A stretch of DNA of 26,362 nucleotides from a virus, in the IMG/VR virus record IMGVR_UViG_3300031576_000257, positions 1-26,362 of that record. One strand, 5' to 3'. Below the pieces are notes generated by a model that saw only the letters and a program-made list of their open reading frames with translations, had not been told where the DNA came from and made no database searches. The first letter of the stretch is position 1; every line of letters starts with the position of its first letter. Below are positions 1-8,278 of the stretch, piece by piece. A program made the translations under genes and the position numbers.

Positions 1-645
1 GTTCCAATACTGGACGCCGAAGAGGCGACCGTTCCAGAAGCTCCCCGTGGTCGTGTTCCGGAAGAAGTTGTTTCCGGCGCCCATCGGGATGTTGAATTCT
101 AGAGTCGGCGGAGTGGCGAGAGTCCCGGCCGTGGACCACCCGCTGGAGGACCCGTCCAGGTAGCCCGAGATGGTCTGGCCCCCGCCGCCCGGGTTGAAGG
201 TCCCGACGATGTGGTGCCAGACGTTGAGCGAGAACGCGGGCGAGAAGGCCCGGTCCGCCGCCGTATTCTGGGCCGTCACCCAGAAGTTGACTCCGGACGT
301 CAGCGTCGTACCGACCCCGAGGCCCCAATGGCTCGCCGAGATGGCGTCTCCGCCGTAGAGGATCCCGTCCCCCGTCGCCGGAGCGGCGGCGGGATACTTG
401 ATCCAGGCGGAGACGCTGAAGCCGGAGAGGGTCGCGACGTTGCCGTGAATCTCCCGCATGTCCGCGTCCGACTGGATGCTCTGAAGCGGGTTCCCGGACG
501 TCTGGAAGTCCAGGCAGTATTGCGGATCGTTGAGCGCGTCCAGCGCGCGCGCGGGCCGCGCGCGAGGGTCGAGCAGCCCCAGCTCTCCGAGGCCGCGGCG
601 ACCCTGACCGCGCGCCGGCTGCTGGAAGTCCGGGCGCCGGCTCAC
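1..645 (-). CDS. LamG/concanavalin A-like tail protein, partial at the left edge
   Basis: A frame open on the minus strand starts at GTG 645 and runs 215 codons off the window without a stop, so the C-terminus is missing. The start overlaps the upstream stop as GTGA. The first 40 or so residues are basic and Pro/Ala-rich. From about residue 45 the sequence reads like a LamG jelly-roll: FSVSAWIKYP, then DGILYGGD, WGLGVGT, WHHIVGTFNPGGG, ISGYLDGSSSG and FWNGRLFGVQYWN. Such domains bind glycans or other surface ligands, so a receptor-binding or fibre-tip role fits its place at the end of the tail genes. That role is inferred. The domain call is fairly secure; the protein's full length is unknown. 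Confidence 0.75.
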   Translation of the reverse strand, partial: MSRRPDFQQPARGQGRRGLGELGLLDPRARPARALDALNDPQYCLDFQTSGNPLQSIQSDADMREIHGNVATLSGFSVSAWIKYPAAAPATGDGILYGGDAISASHWGLGVGTTLTSGVNFWVTAQNTAADRAFSPAFSLNVWHHIVGTFNPGGGGQTISGYLDGSSSGWSTAGTLATPPTLEFNIPMGAGNNFFRNTTTGSFWNGRLFGVQYWN

Positions 646-1001
646 GACTGCACGATCCGATTGACGTAGCCGAAGACGGAGACGCCCGACGCCACGGAGA
701 CGTAGGCGGTGATGGCGACGCCGCCCGAGAAGACCTGGCCATCGAGGACCTTGACCAGGCCCTGCTGCGGCGGGATCCCCACCTCGATGCGGTCGCCGCT
801 CGTCGTGCCCCCGGCCTCGATGGTCAGGTCCACCTGGGCGCTGCCGTGGCAGACCGCCTCCAGCCAGACCTCGTCCAGGGTGTTCGCGTCGTTCGTCGCG
901 GTGTGGATCGCGGTCCCGGCGCCCGAGGTCGTCGAGTCCACCAGGATCCCGCGCCCGTTGACCGAGCCGGAGAGAATGAATTTCGTGAACGTCGAGGCCA
1001 C
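642..1001 (-). CDS. small beta-rich phage structural protein (119 aa)
   Basis: The GTG start at 1001 follows an AGAAGGAG ribosome site, and the gene overlaps the next one by GTGA. The product opens with STFTKFILSGSVNGRGI and ends in FGYVNRIVQS. This resembles a widespread family of small phage proteins with a TFTKF...SGS..GRGI start and a GYVNRI end, found beside tail or capsid genes. The predicted character is mostly beta strands with no signal peptide or membrane segment. I infer a trimeric fibre accessory or decoration protein, but the exact function of this family is not known to me. Confidence 0.7.
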   Translation of the reverse strand: MASTFTKFILSGSVNGRGILVDSTTSGAGTAIHTATNDANTLDEVWLEAVCHGSAQVDLTIEAGGTTSGDRIEVGIPPQQGLVKVLDGQVFSGGVAITAYVSVASGVSVFGYVNRIVQS

Positions 1002-1013
1002 TGGGGCTCCTTC

Positions 1014-1937
1014 TCAGCTGAAGACCTGAATCTGGATGATGTCGGCGCCCTGCGGCGGGGGCCGGGCGAACCAGTTTCCGCCCGAGAGCGTCAGGAGGTA
1101 GCCGTCGGGCTCCAGGTCCACGCCGTCGTCCACGTCGATGAGCCCGGACAGGGTCACCGCGCCCGAGATGGTCAGGCCCGAGAGGGCGAGGATGGCGCCG
1201 TCCACGTAGGACCGCGTGGTCAGGTGGGCGGGCTGGGTCGGCGTGACGCCGGATACGGTCCCGGTGAAGGGCCGCGTCCCGTCGGCGCGCGAATACTGCG
1301 GGTGGTCGTCGTCCGCGAGGCCCGAGAGCCCGCCGTGGTCGAGGGTGCCGCCGCCCCCGCCCGAGATGCCCGAGACGTTCGTCCACTGGGACCCGTTGAA
1401 TTGGAGCAGGTCGCCCGAGGCCGGCGAGAACAGGGCGACGTCCCCGAGCGCCGAGAGCAGGGGGGCCACGTTGATCGGGACCCAGACGCCGCCGCTGAAC
1501 CCGAGCGCCTGGCCCGAGGTCGCGCCGGCCACGCTCACGTCGGCCAGGTTGTCGAGGACCCGGGCGTCCACGTAGCCCTTCGTAGCGAGGTGGTAGCCGG
1601 AGAGCGGCGTCTGGCCGGAGGCGAGGTTCTCCAGGCGGATGTCCGCGCCCGAGACGAGCGGGAAGCGGACGACCGGGAACCAGTTGCCGCCGAAGACCCG
1701 CTGGACTTCCAGGTGGTCCGTGCCGAAGACCACGACGCGGAACACGTCGGTCCCCGTCTCCGTCCCGTCCCGAAGGGTGAAGCCGACCAGCTCGCTCGCC
1801 GGCCACTCGCCCGAGACGATGGCGCCCGAGGCGAGCGGGGCGAGGTGTCGGAAGTTGTCCCGCATCTCGACGAGGTCGCCCGAGGCGCCGCGGACGAAGT
1901 TGGCCTGCTCGGGAACATTGGGGTCGTAGGTGGTCAC
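1014..1937 (-). CDS. tail fibre protein with an HPQY repeat motif
   Basis: A 307-residue protein starting at GTG 1937, overlapping the hub gene by GTGA. It carries motifs typical of phage tail-fibre shafts: GYHLATKGYVDARVL near residue 110, LSGLADDDHPQYSRADGTRP near residue 205, and THLTT-like AHLTTRSYVDGAI near residue 235. A glycine run follows NVSGISG. I count 17 Ser-Gly dipeptides, most after a hydrophobic or alanine residue. The role is inferred as a trimeric fibre downstream of the hub and upstream of the LamG protein. Confidence 0.8.
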   Translation of the reverse strand: MTTYDPNVPEQANFVRGASGDLVEMRDNFRHLAPLASGAIVSGEWPASELVGFTLRDGTETGTDVFRVVVFGTDHLEVQRVFGGNWFPVVRFPLVSGADIRLENLASGQTPLSGYHLATKGYVDARVLDNLADVSVAGATSGQALGFSGGVWVPINVAPLLSALGDVALFSPASGDLLQFNGSQWTNVSGISGGGGGTLDHGGLSGLADDDHPQYSRADGTRPFTGTVSGVTPTQPAHLTTRSYVDGAILALSGLTISGAVTLSGLIDVDDGVDLEPDGYLLTLSGGNWFARPPPQGADIIQIQVFS

Positions 1938-4723
1938 AGCTCAGGCACTCCCCAGTAATGCTGCCAGCGGTCGCGCAGCCCGGTGATCTTCTCGGCCCAG
2001 GTGTCTCCCTCCGAGGTGAAGAGGTCCATCCAGGTCAGAGCCGGCTCCAAGCCGCGCTGCGGAGCGCCGATGCTGCGGACGGTGAGCACCCGACGCTCGG
2101 CGTTGATCGGCGAGGTCTGGATGTCCTCGACCTCGCAGACCACATTGCGAAAGACGTTCGGCGCCGCCGCGAAGGCGACTCGGACGACGGAGCCCTGGGT
2201 CAGGCCGAAGGACCGCCACGCCGTCTCGAAGACGAAGCGCGTGCGCGCGAACGCCTGCCGGTCCGCGACGAAGTCCGCCAGGTCCTGAGCTTGAACCTCG
2301 CCCGTGTAGGCGACGCCCGACGGGATGAAGGACAGGTCGTGGATCGCCCACGCGAGGACCGGGCCCTCTGAATCGTAGCGAGGCCCGAAGACGTCGCTGC
2401 TCTCGTCGGAGCGCCCGATCAGGTAGCGCTGGAACCGCTCGGGCACATCCGCGCGAGCGTCGATGTGCCAAGCTCGCGCCCAGTAGACCTCGACCCGGTT
2501 GATGATGGCCGAGGGCGAGGTCCGCTCGATGAGCGGGCTGCCCGGCGCCTGGGAGACGTTCGGATTCGGCGTGCCCGGGAGGCGGAAGCTCGCCTCGACG
2601 TGGGCCTGCTCGGCCTCGGCCGTGTCGGGGATGACGATGAGCTGGTGACCCGCCGGCCCCCAGAAGGCGTGGCTGCGGCACTGGAGAGCGAGCTGCCGTT
2701 CCAGGTCCGGCCAGGCGAGCGGCTCCGTGATCGCGAAGTTGAACCGGAGGTCCCGCGCTCGATACTCCGCGGTGGCCGCCTCGTAGCTGGCCATGTTGAT
2801 GAAGTCGGAGTAGGCACCCGAGGCCGAGTCGAAGTTGCCCCCGTCCTCCAGGTACTTCTTCTGGAGGTTCGCGAAGACGGACGAGGGCCACGCCACGTTC
2901 TTCTGGAACGGGAAGGCGCCCTCGTGGTCGCCGAGCGGGACGGAGAACCAGGGCGAGTCCCAGAAGCCGACGCCGCCGATGCCGCCGGCCGTCTCGCCGT
3001 TGTCGAGCTTGCAGAGGATTCCGCGGATGGGCTGCATGTCGAAGCCCACGTCCTCCGCGCTGGTCAGGGTGATGTCGGCATCCGCGTCCACGTCCGTGAC
3101 GCGGTCCACCGTCAGGTCCGCCTCCAGCTCGTGTTCCCACGAGACCTCGTAGACGATTCCGCCGCCCGCCGTCTGGGCGTTGAACGACACGCTCTGGTTG
3201 AAGGGCTGCGGCGTCCCGAGCGGGATGGTGTAGGAGTCCTTCGAGGCCGAGGTCGGGTGGAAGAATTGGGTCAGTCCGCCGTCGCCCACGATGATGTCGC
3301 CCTGCGAGGTGAAGCGCAGAGTCGAGCGGATCGTGTCGCCGTTCGAAAAGGTCCCGCCCGGGACGTTCGGGAAGGTGAAGGTCACCCCGCCGAAGGCGCC
3401 GAGCGAGTAGCCGGTGTTCAGCGAGCCGTCGAAGGCCGCCGCCGCGGGACTCGGGCCGCTCGGATAATTCTGCTTCGTCGCCTGGACCGTCGAGACGCTC
3501 GGCGAGAACTCCGGCTGCTGGGTGATGATGATGTCATCGTTCACCACCTCCGCGCCGGTGCTCGGGAGGTTGAGGCGCGGGATGAGCACGGGCGGCTGGC
3601 CCGGCGGATCGGAGGACCCGTCATCGAACAGACGGAAGAGAGTCCAGACGCCCCAGGGCGCGGCAGGGTCCGTGATGTCGATGACGCTCGCGTTCTCCAG
3701 CCGCTCGAAGGCGAACGGGATGATCCGGCCGTCGAAGGTCCAGAGCGCCATCGCCGTGATGCCCGAGAATTGCGAGGGCCCGGCGCCGGAGTCGAGGCAC
3801 GGGTTCGCGCTCGGAAGGAAGCGATACTCCGTCATGCGCTGCTGGACGACGGCGCCCTGCGGGACGTTGAAGTCCACCAGCGCACCGAATTCGAGCCGCC
3901 ACGGAACCGTCGAGCCCGGGACCACGCGCTGGTCCGTGACACCGGAGACGGTCAGAAGCTTGTCGAGCCGGTGGAGATAGACCTGCTGGCCGACGAGGCC
4001 CGAGACCTGCTCGGGGCCGAAGTCCGTCTGGAACTCGATGCCCGAGACGGTGCCCGAGAGCAGCGGCCGGGCCGTGAAGCCGTAGACCCCGGCGTCCACC
4101 CGGACCATCTGCACCCAGGAGTCGGGCGACCCGATGACGATCGGGATCACGCGGCCCTCGTCGGCCGGGTCGAGGTTCGGCCAATCGACGCGCTCGGCTC
4201 GCTTGAAGTTGAGCGTCTGCCGACGGAGTGAGTCGCGCGGATAGAGCGGCAGCCGGAAGCCGTCCTGCTGCACCTCCTGCGGGGAACCGAATTGCCCGTT
4301 CTTCCGGATGGGCGTCCAGTCCGCCGGGACCAGGTCCTCGGGCGTCTGCCCCGGCTTGAGATAGCCGACGAAGAGCGTGGCGGTGCTGCCCTCCCAGGCG
4401 TAGTCCTCGTCCACGATCGCCGCGAGAAGCGAGTCCGCGTGGCGGAAGGGGAGATTCCGGACCGGGATGCCGACGGGGTGGCCGGGCGTCTCCTCGCCGA
4501 GCTTGAACGCCAGCTCTTCCTCGATGACCGCGGGCGGGCCCAGGAAGGCTTCGTACAGGTCGCTGCTCGGGCCGCCCGAGAAGGTCCGGGTGGCCCAGCG
4601 GATGGGCGCGTTCGGTAGTCCGTTGACCCGCGAGAGGAGCGTCCCGGAGAGCGCGTACACCGCTCCGTGGAGAGCGTTGCGCTGGGTCGCGTCCTGCTGG
4701 GCGGGGGTGATTTCCAGGCTCAT
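1934..4723 (-). CDS. large tail hub / tip protein (929 aa)
   Basis: I chose the ATG at 4723, read as MSLEITPAQQD, because it overlaps the upstream stop as ATGA; an upstream start adding nine residues is possible but sits inside the previous gene. By size and position after the distal tail gene this should be the central hub or tip of the tail. The C-terminal third (EYRARDLRFNFAITEP, INRVEVYWARAW, GSVVRVAFAAAPNVFRNVVC) resembles hub proteins that form ring domains. A middle stretch near residue 420 (AAAAFDGSLNTGYSLG) resembles a discoidin-like beta-sandwich insertion. Hub status rests on context and general resemblance; receptor contact is inferred. Confidence 0.7.
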   Translation of the reverse strand: MSLEITPAQQDATQRNALHGAVYALSGTLLSRVNGLPNAPIRWATRTFSGGPSSDLYEAFLGPPAVIEEELAFKLGEETPGHPVGIPVRNLPFRHADSLLAAIVDEDYAWEGSTATLFVGYLKPGQTPEDLVPADWTPIRKNGQFGSPQEVQQDGFRLPLYPRDSLRRQTLNFKRAERVDWPNLDPADEGRVIPIVIGSPDSWVQMVRVDAGVYGFTARPLLSGTVSGIEFQTDFGPEQVSGLVGQQVYLHRLDKLLTVSGVTDQRVVPGSTVPWRLEFGALVDFNVPQGAVVQQRMTEYRFLPSANPCLDSGAGPSQFSGITAMALWTFDGRIIPFAFERLENASVIDITDPAAPWGVWTLFRLFDDGSSDPPGQPPVLIPRLNLPSTGAEVVNDDIIITQQPEFSPSVSTVQATKQNYPSGPSPAAAAFDGSLNTGYSLGAFGGVTFTFPNVPGGTFSNGDTIRSTLRFTSQGDIIVGDGGLTQFFHPTSASKDSYTIPLGTPQPFNQSVSFNAQTAGGGIVYEVSWEHELEADLTVDRVTDVDADADITLTSAEDVGFDMQPIRGILCKLDNGETAGGIGGVGFWDSPWFSVPLGDHEGAFPFQKNVAWPSSVFANLQKKYLEDGGNFDSASGAYSDFINMASYEAATAEYRARDLRFNFAITEPLAWPDLERQLALQCRSHAFWGPAGHQLIVIPDTAEAEQAHVEASFRLPGTPNPNVSQAPGSPLIERTSPSAIINRVEVYWARAWHIDARADVPERFQRYLIGRSDESSDVFGPRYDSEGPVLAWAIHDLSFIPSGVAYTGEVQAQDLADFVADRQAFARTRFVFETAWRSFGLTQGSVVRVAFAAAPNVFRNVVCEVEDIQTSPINAERRVLTVRSIGAPQRGLEPALTWMDLFTSEGDTWAEKITGLRDRWQHYWGVPEL

Positions 4724-5478
4724 TCGTCCGGGATCTCCTGGACGAGGCACGGGAAGTTGTAGAGCCCGGCCTGGTCATCGAACGTATACTCGGGCTCGGG
4801 CATCTCCGCCCAGTAGCTCTCGCCGAGGTCGTCCGCGAACCAGAAGGGCTCGCCGCCGTCGTTCTCGCGGAGGAAGTCGATGAAGGGCCGGACCTCGTCC
4901 TCGGGCACGACCAGGTTGAAGCTCACCCGGTTCAGCTCCTCGCCGTACCGGATGCGGAACGGCGCGCCGCCCGGGATGGCGATCCGCTGGGTCTGCTGGA
5001 TGACGGAGCGGTCCACTCCGGCGATCGGGCGATTCGGGAAGGGCAGGACCTTCGCCAGCATCGCCTCGTAGATCACCGGCGTCGCCAGGCCCGATACCGT
5101 CCCCGAGACCGTGACGCGCCAGACCCGCCGCGCCGTCGCCGCCCCCGAGAGGGTGACAACGAACGGGGTGTCCGAGACCGGCGAGACCTCCGCGTGCTGC
5201 GCCGAGTTGCTGCCATTGACGTCCTCCGAGATGATGCGGAAGACGTGACCGGAGAGGCTCGTCCCCTTCACCAGGACGAAGGCTTCTCGCGTCGCGGCGT
5301 CCCCCAGAGTCAGCTTGGCTTCGCCCTGCAGGACGCCCGAGACGGTGCCCGAGACCACCGGCCACGGGAGCGAGACGTCCGAGTCCGCGATGCGGCGGAC
5401 GGGGAACGCCTCGTCGGTGTTCGTGCCCGAGAGCACGCCGAGGGCCAGGAGATTGGAGAAGTGGATGACGGGGATCAT
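4720..5478 (-). CDS. distal tail-like protein (252 aa)
   Basis: The start overlaps the tape-measure stop as TGATG and the end overlaps the hub gene as ATGA, so translation is probably coupled. It lies exactly where siphoviruses carry the distal tail protein that links tube and hub. The N-terminal half is beta-rich and holds seven Ser-Gly dipeptides, including two VSGTVSG blocks. The C-terminal half has RVSFNLVVPEDEVRPFIDFL and GGEPFWFADDLGESYWAEM, which look like a galectin-like distal-tail domain. No catalytic motif is seen. Function is inferred mainly from order. Confidence 0.6.
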   Translation of the reverse strand: MIPVIHFSNLLALGVLSGTNTDEAFPVRRIADSDVSLPWPVVSGTVSGVLQGEAKLTLGDAATREAFVLVKGTSLSGHVFRIISEDVNGSNSAQHAEVSPVSDTPFVVTLSGAATARRVWRVTVSGTVSGLATPVIYEAMLAKVLPFPNRPIAGVDRSVIQQTQRIAIPGGAPFRIRYGEELNRVSFNLVVPEDEVRPFIDFLRENDGGEPFWFADDLGESYWAEMPEPEYTFDDQAGLYNFPCLVQEIPDE

Positions 5479-7259
5479 CAGTAGGTCCTGGGGTTATACT
5501 GGATGTCCGGCGGGAGGATGCCGAAGCGCCGAGCCTCGGCGATGCGCTCCCGGACGATCCGATTTCGAGTGGTCGGGTCCACGACGCCCTGGGCGTTCAG
5601 CTCGCTCAGGACGGTCGCGGTGAATTCGGCCACCGCGCGGTCCACCGCGGCCTGAGCCTGAGAGGTCACGCCGTCCGCGTAGGCGCGCGCCGCGTTGACG
5701 CCCGCGGCGCCCACGTAGACGTTTTGCCCGCCGCCAGAGACGCGCGCGAGAGAGGCGATAGCCTGGTTCGCGAGACCGACCGCCGCGAAGGGGTCGGAGA
5801 AGTCGAGGCTCTGGCTGGAGACCACCGTTCGACTCGCGGACAGGGAGGCGATCTGATTGGAGGCCGAGGCCGCCGCCGCTCCGGCCGCCGCGGCCGAAGC
5901 CGCCGCGTCCGAGTAGCTGTCCGCCAGGTCATCGGCCGCGCCGGCCGCCTGGTTCGTCGCGTTCGTGACGTCGTTGACGTTGCCCGCGGTCTGGTCCACG
6001 GCCGCCGCCGCGTTCTTCCAGAGGTCCACCAGTCGCTGGGCTGCGCCCGCCGCTCCGCCCCCGGCCGCCGCCGCGACCTCGCGGATGGTGGCCGCGGTCG
6101 AGTCGGCTTCCTTCCGCGCGAGCCCGAAGCGGTCCGCGACGATCCCCACCTGGGTGGCGAGCGAGGCACCGCTGTCCTGGGCCTGCTCGATCTGAATCGT
6201 GAGCGAGGCCGCTTCCGTCGCGGCCTTCTTCGACTCGGCCGCCGCGGCGCGGAGATTGTCTGCGAGCTTCTGGGTCTGCTCGGCCGCCGCGAAGTTGCCC
6301 GTCGCCGCATTCAGGACGGTGAAGACATCGTTGATGGCGGCGAAGGCGGTCTGGATGCCAGCCGCCACCGCGTGATAGGTGGACTCGATGCGCGAGGCGA
6401 GCGAGAGAGCCAGCTCGAAGCCGCCGCGGATGGCCGCCGCCGCGGCCGTCGCCGCCTGCGTCAGGATCTCGAAGCCGACGCCCTGCCCGATCCGGTCGGT
6501 GATCTCGTCGAGGGCGGTCTGGATCTCCGTGATCAGCGGGCCAAAGGCATCGTTGAACGCCTTGCCCAGGAGCTGCAGGAAGTCCTCGATGCTCCCGCGG
6601 AGCCGGTCGAGTCGGCCCAGGAACGTGTTGCCGAGCGCCTCGGCCTGGCCCTCCGTCGCCTCGGCCGCCGCGCGGAACGCGCCGCCGGCCTTGAGCTGCT
6701 CCGTCGTGAGCTGCTTGACCTGGGGGAGGTAGCGCGCGATGGCACCCGCGTTGCCCTGGAGGGTCCGGCCGAAGAGTCGCGCGGCAGTCTCGGCGTCCTG
6801 GCCCGTGGCTGCGGCGAAGTCGAGTACGACCTTCGTGGCCGGTCGGAGCTGCTCGGCCGCGACGCCCACCGTCGCGAGCATCTTGGCGACGCCGACCGTG
6901 GTGTCGTCCTGGACGCCCGTGGTCCGCTGGAGGGCCGTGGCATACGCCTCGACCTCGGACACGATCCGCTTGAAGCCGGGGACACCCTGCGCCTGCAGGA
7001 TATTGGAGAGACCGGCCACCCGCTTCTCGTAGTCGCCCTGGGCCTTCGAGCCTACCAGGGTGGCGGCCGTCAGCCCGGCGACGCCCGCCGCAGCGGCGCC
7101 GAGCGCGGCCGTGAGGCCGCCGGTGATCACGCCAAAGGCCGCCGGGCCCGCCTTCCCGAGGAAGCTCCCCAGCGCGGTCTTGGCGCCGTCGAGCGCCTTC
7201 GACCACCCGGAGACATCCAGGGAGAGCTTGCCTTCGGCGGTCCCGGCGTCGAACGGCAT
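5478..7259 (-). CDS. tail tape measure protein (593 aa)
   Basis: A long Ala-rich, mostly helical protein after the tail chaperone, in the standard position for the tape measure that sets tail length and leads DNA exit. The ATG follows AGGAGGAGAGCC. A hydrophobic stretch lies near residues 38-72 (PAAFGVITGGLTAALG and following), then helical segments such as AEQLRPATKVVLDFAAATGQ. A long coiled-coil, Ala-rich region spans about 330-490. Near the common ratio of 1.5 angstroms per residue, 593 residues would give a fairly short tail of about 90 nm; this is an estimate. Confidence 0.88.
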   Translation of the reverse strand: MPFDAGTAEGKLSLDVSGWSKALDGAKTALGSFLGKAGPAAFGVITGGLTAALGAAAAGVAGLTAATLVGSKAQGDYEKRVAGLSNILQAQGVPGFKRIVSEVEAYATALQRTTGVQDDTTVGVAKMLATVGVAAEQLRPATKVVLDFAAATGQDAETAARLFGRTLQGNAGAIARYLPQVKQLTTEQLKAGGAFRAAAEATEGQAEALGNTFLGRLDRLRGSIEDFLQLLGKAFNDAFGPLITEIQTALDEITDRIGQGVGFEILTQAATAAAAAIRGGFELALSLASRIESTYHAVAAGIQTAFAAINDVFTVLNAATGNFAAAEQTQKLADNLRAAAAESKKAATEAASLTIQIEQAQDSGASLATQVGIVADRFGLARKEADSTAATIREVAAAAGGGAAGAAQRLVDLWKNAAAAVDQTAGNVNDVTNATNQAAGAADDLADSYSDAAASAAAAGAAAASASNQIASLSASRTVVSSQSLDFSDPFAAVGLANQAIASLARVSGGGQNVYVGAAGVNAARAYADGVTSQAQAAVDRAVAEFTATVLSELNAQGVVDPTTRNRIVRERIAEARRFGILPPDIQYNPRTY

Positions 7260-7269
7260 GGCTCTCCTC

Positions 7270-7533
7270 CTATCGGGCGCGGCGGCGGACGCGCGCCTGT
7301 TGGCGGCGCGCCTGCCCGGCCTTGTGCTTGGCCGCGACCATCGCCTTCACCCGCTTGGCGATCAGCTCGTCCAGCGGGTCGGTCTTGTCCGGGTCGGTCA
7401 CGTCGAGCATGCCCGCCAGGAGGAAGTAGAACTCCGGGACCGGCATCCGCCGCAGGTCGTCGAGGCGATACTGCGGGAAGAAATGGAGGAACCGCGCGAC
7501 GAGGCCGCGCGAATAGTCCCCCTTCTTACGCCG
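7270..7533 (-). CDS. tail assembly chaperone frameshift extension (no start codon of its own)
   Basis: This 87-codon frame ends with TAG at 7272-7270, ten bases before the tape-measure start. It begins RRKKGDYSRGLVARFLHFF, contains RRMPVPEFYFLLAG, and ends in a basic helix, AGQARRQQARVRRRAR. It is the +1 frame of the preceding gene. Between its upstream in-frame TGA (about 7560) and the conserved-looking part there is no ATG, GTG or TTG. Reading it needs a shift near CGG-UUU-UCG, where tRNA-Phe can slip from UUU to the next UUU. This matches the G/GT chaperone arrangement of siphoviruses. The fusion would be about 239 residues. A sequencing indel is the main alternative. Confidence 0.75.
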   Translation of the reverse strand, partial: RRKKGDYSRGLVARFLHFFPQYRLDDLRRMPVPEFYFLLAGMLDVTDPDKTDPLDELIAKRVKAMVAAKHKAGQARRQQARVRRRAR

Positions 7534-7990
7534 AAAACCGAAGGACGCTGACCCGCTTCAGGACCTCCGTGACCGCGCGGAAGAGCGCGACCTCCTCGCC
7601 CAGCTCCCACGGCGGGGCCGGGAAGGTGGGGCAGAGGATGCGGATGAGGTCCGGGAGCTTCGAGAGCAGGCGGCCGGTGAACGTCTCGTTCGACTCGTCC
7701 TTCTGCTTCTCCAGGCTCGACCCGTCGAGGGTGAGCGCGCCGAAGACGCTGAGCGCCGTGGCGCCGAGGGTGTACCGCTCGCCGCGGAAGACCACCACCA
7801 CGGGCTTGTAGTCCGTGCGCGCGGCGTCGAGGTCGATCACGTCTGCGACCTGGATGGGCTTGCCACCCGGGGTCTCTTCGGTCGTCGGGGTCTGGATGGG
7901 CTTGCCACCCGGGGTCTCTTCGGTCGTCGGGGTCTGGATGGGCTTGCCACCCGGGGTCTCTTCGGTCGTCGGGGTCTGGGGGTCCGTCAT
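7526..7990 (-). CDS. tail assembly chaperone, upstream (G-like) product
   Basis: A 154-residue protein just upstream of the tape measure. The ATG follows AGGAGA. The first 47 residues are MTDPQ plus three exact copies of TPTTEETPGGKPIQ, an acidic, Pro/Thr-rich low-complexity arm. From VADVIDLD onward it has the character of gpG-type tail chaperones: a beta hairpin (YKPVVVVFRGERYTLGA), then helices ending in FRAVTEVLKRVSVLRFSA. Its TAA lies two codons after a UUU-U run, beyond which the +1 frame continues. Its role is to coat or prepare the tape measure during tail assembly. Confidence 0.8.
   Translation of the reverse strand: MTDPQTPTTEETPGGKPIQTPTTEETPGGKPIQTPTTEETPGGKPIQVADVIDLDAARTDYKPVVVVFRGERYTLGATALSVFGALTLDGSSLEKQKDESNETFTGRLLSKLPDLIRILCPTFPAPPWELGEEVALFRAVTEVLKRVSVLRFSA
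7534..7537 (-). promoter_or_regulatory. candidate +1 programmed frameshift site (UUU-U)
   Basis: On the coding strand the zero frame reads CTT CGG TTT TCG GCG TAA. Moving one base forward at TTT-T lets the Phe tRNA pair again with TTT, and reading continues as CGG CGT AAG AAG into the downstream frame. A -2 shift would reach the same frame but would put the tRNA on GGT, a poor match. The nearby stop may add a pause. The slip site is inferred from sequence only. Confidence 0.5.
7850..7975 (-). repeat. three exact tandem copies of a 42-bp unit inside the chaperone gene
   Basis: Copies lie at 7850-7891, 7892-7933 and 7934-7975 and are identical to the base, with a short partial fourth at 7976-7979. 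The unit is 14 codons long, so copy number can change without breaking the frame. It encodes TPTTEETPGGKPIQ. Perfect identity suggests recent expansion. Confidence 0.95.
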
Positions 7991-8008
7991 CGGGGGTTCT
8001 CCTGCCGG

Positions 8009-8260
8009 CTAGATTGCCGGCTTCTGCAGGGCTACGAGGATCCGGCCGAGCACGCCGCGGAATCCGTAGAGGACTCCGCCGCCGCCAGCCATCTGCACCA
8101 GGTCGAGCAGTCGCTGCCAGTCTACGAGGCCGAGGCAGCTCTGCGCGTCCGCCATGAAGCCGGGCCCGACCACGCCGAGCGCCCCCAGCGCTTGCACGCC
8201 GAGGACGACCGCGAGGCCGCGAGTGACCCAGGACTTCGAAGTGGGCTTGTCGGGAAGCAT
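8009..8260 (-). CDS. small membrane protein, possible holin-like
   Basis: An 83-residue protein with two apolar segments. Residues about 13-34 read VTRGLAVVLGVQALGALGVVGP and a Gly-rich second one lies near 58-75 (GGGGVLYGFRGVLGRILVAL). The start DKPTSKSWVTRGLAVV resembles small phage holin-type proteins with an SKT[IV]W motif before the first membrane helix. It sits alone between two structural genes, downstream of a long hairpin. No endolysin is seen beside it, so the lysis role is tentative; a membrane or virion-associated role is equally possible. Confidence 0.45.
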   Translation of the reverse strand: MLPDKPTSKSWVTRGLAVVLGVQALGALGVVGPGFMADAQSCLGLVDWQRLLDLVQMAGGGGVLYGFRGVLGRILVALQKPAI

Positions 8261-8278
8261 CGTCGAGGTCTCCTAGCT

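Noticed and set aside
7398-7610. A minus-strand open frame of 70 codons overlapping the chaperone frameshift region
   Set aside because: It is the third frame with no chaperone character; the +1 frame instead carries the helical, conserved-looking extension.
2465-7811. Long plus-strand open frames opposite the tail hub and tape measure
   Set aside because: Same antisense effect; low complexity with many Arg/Asp/Glu/Val, no ribosome sites and no motifs.
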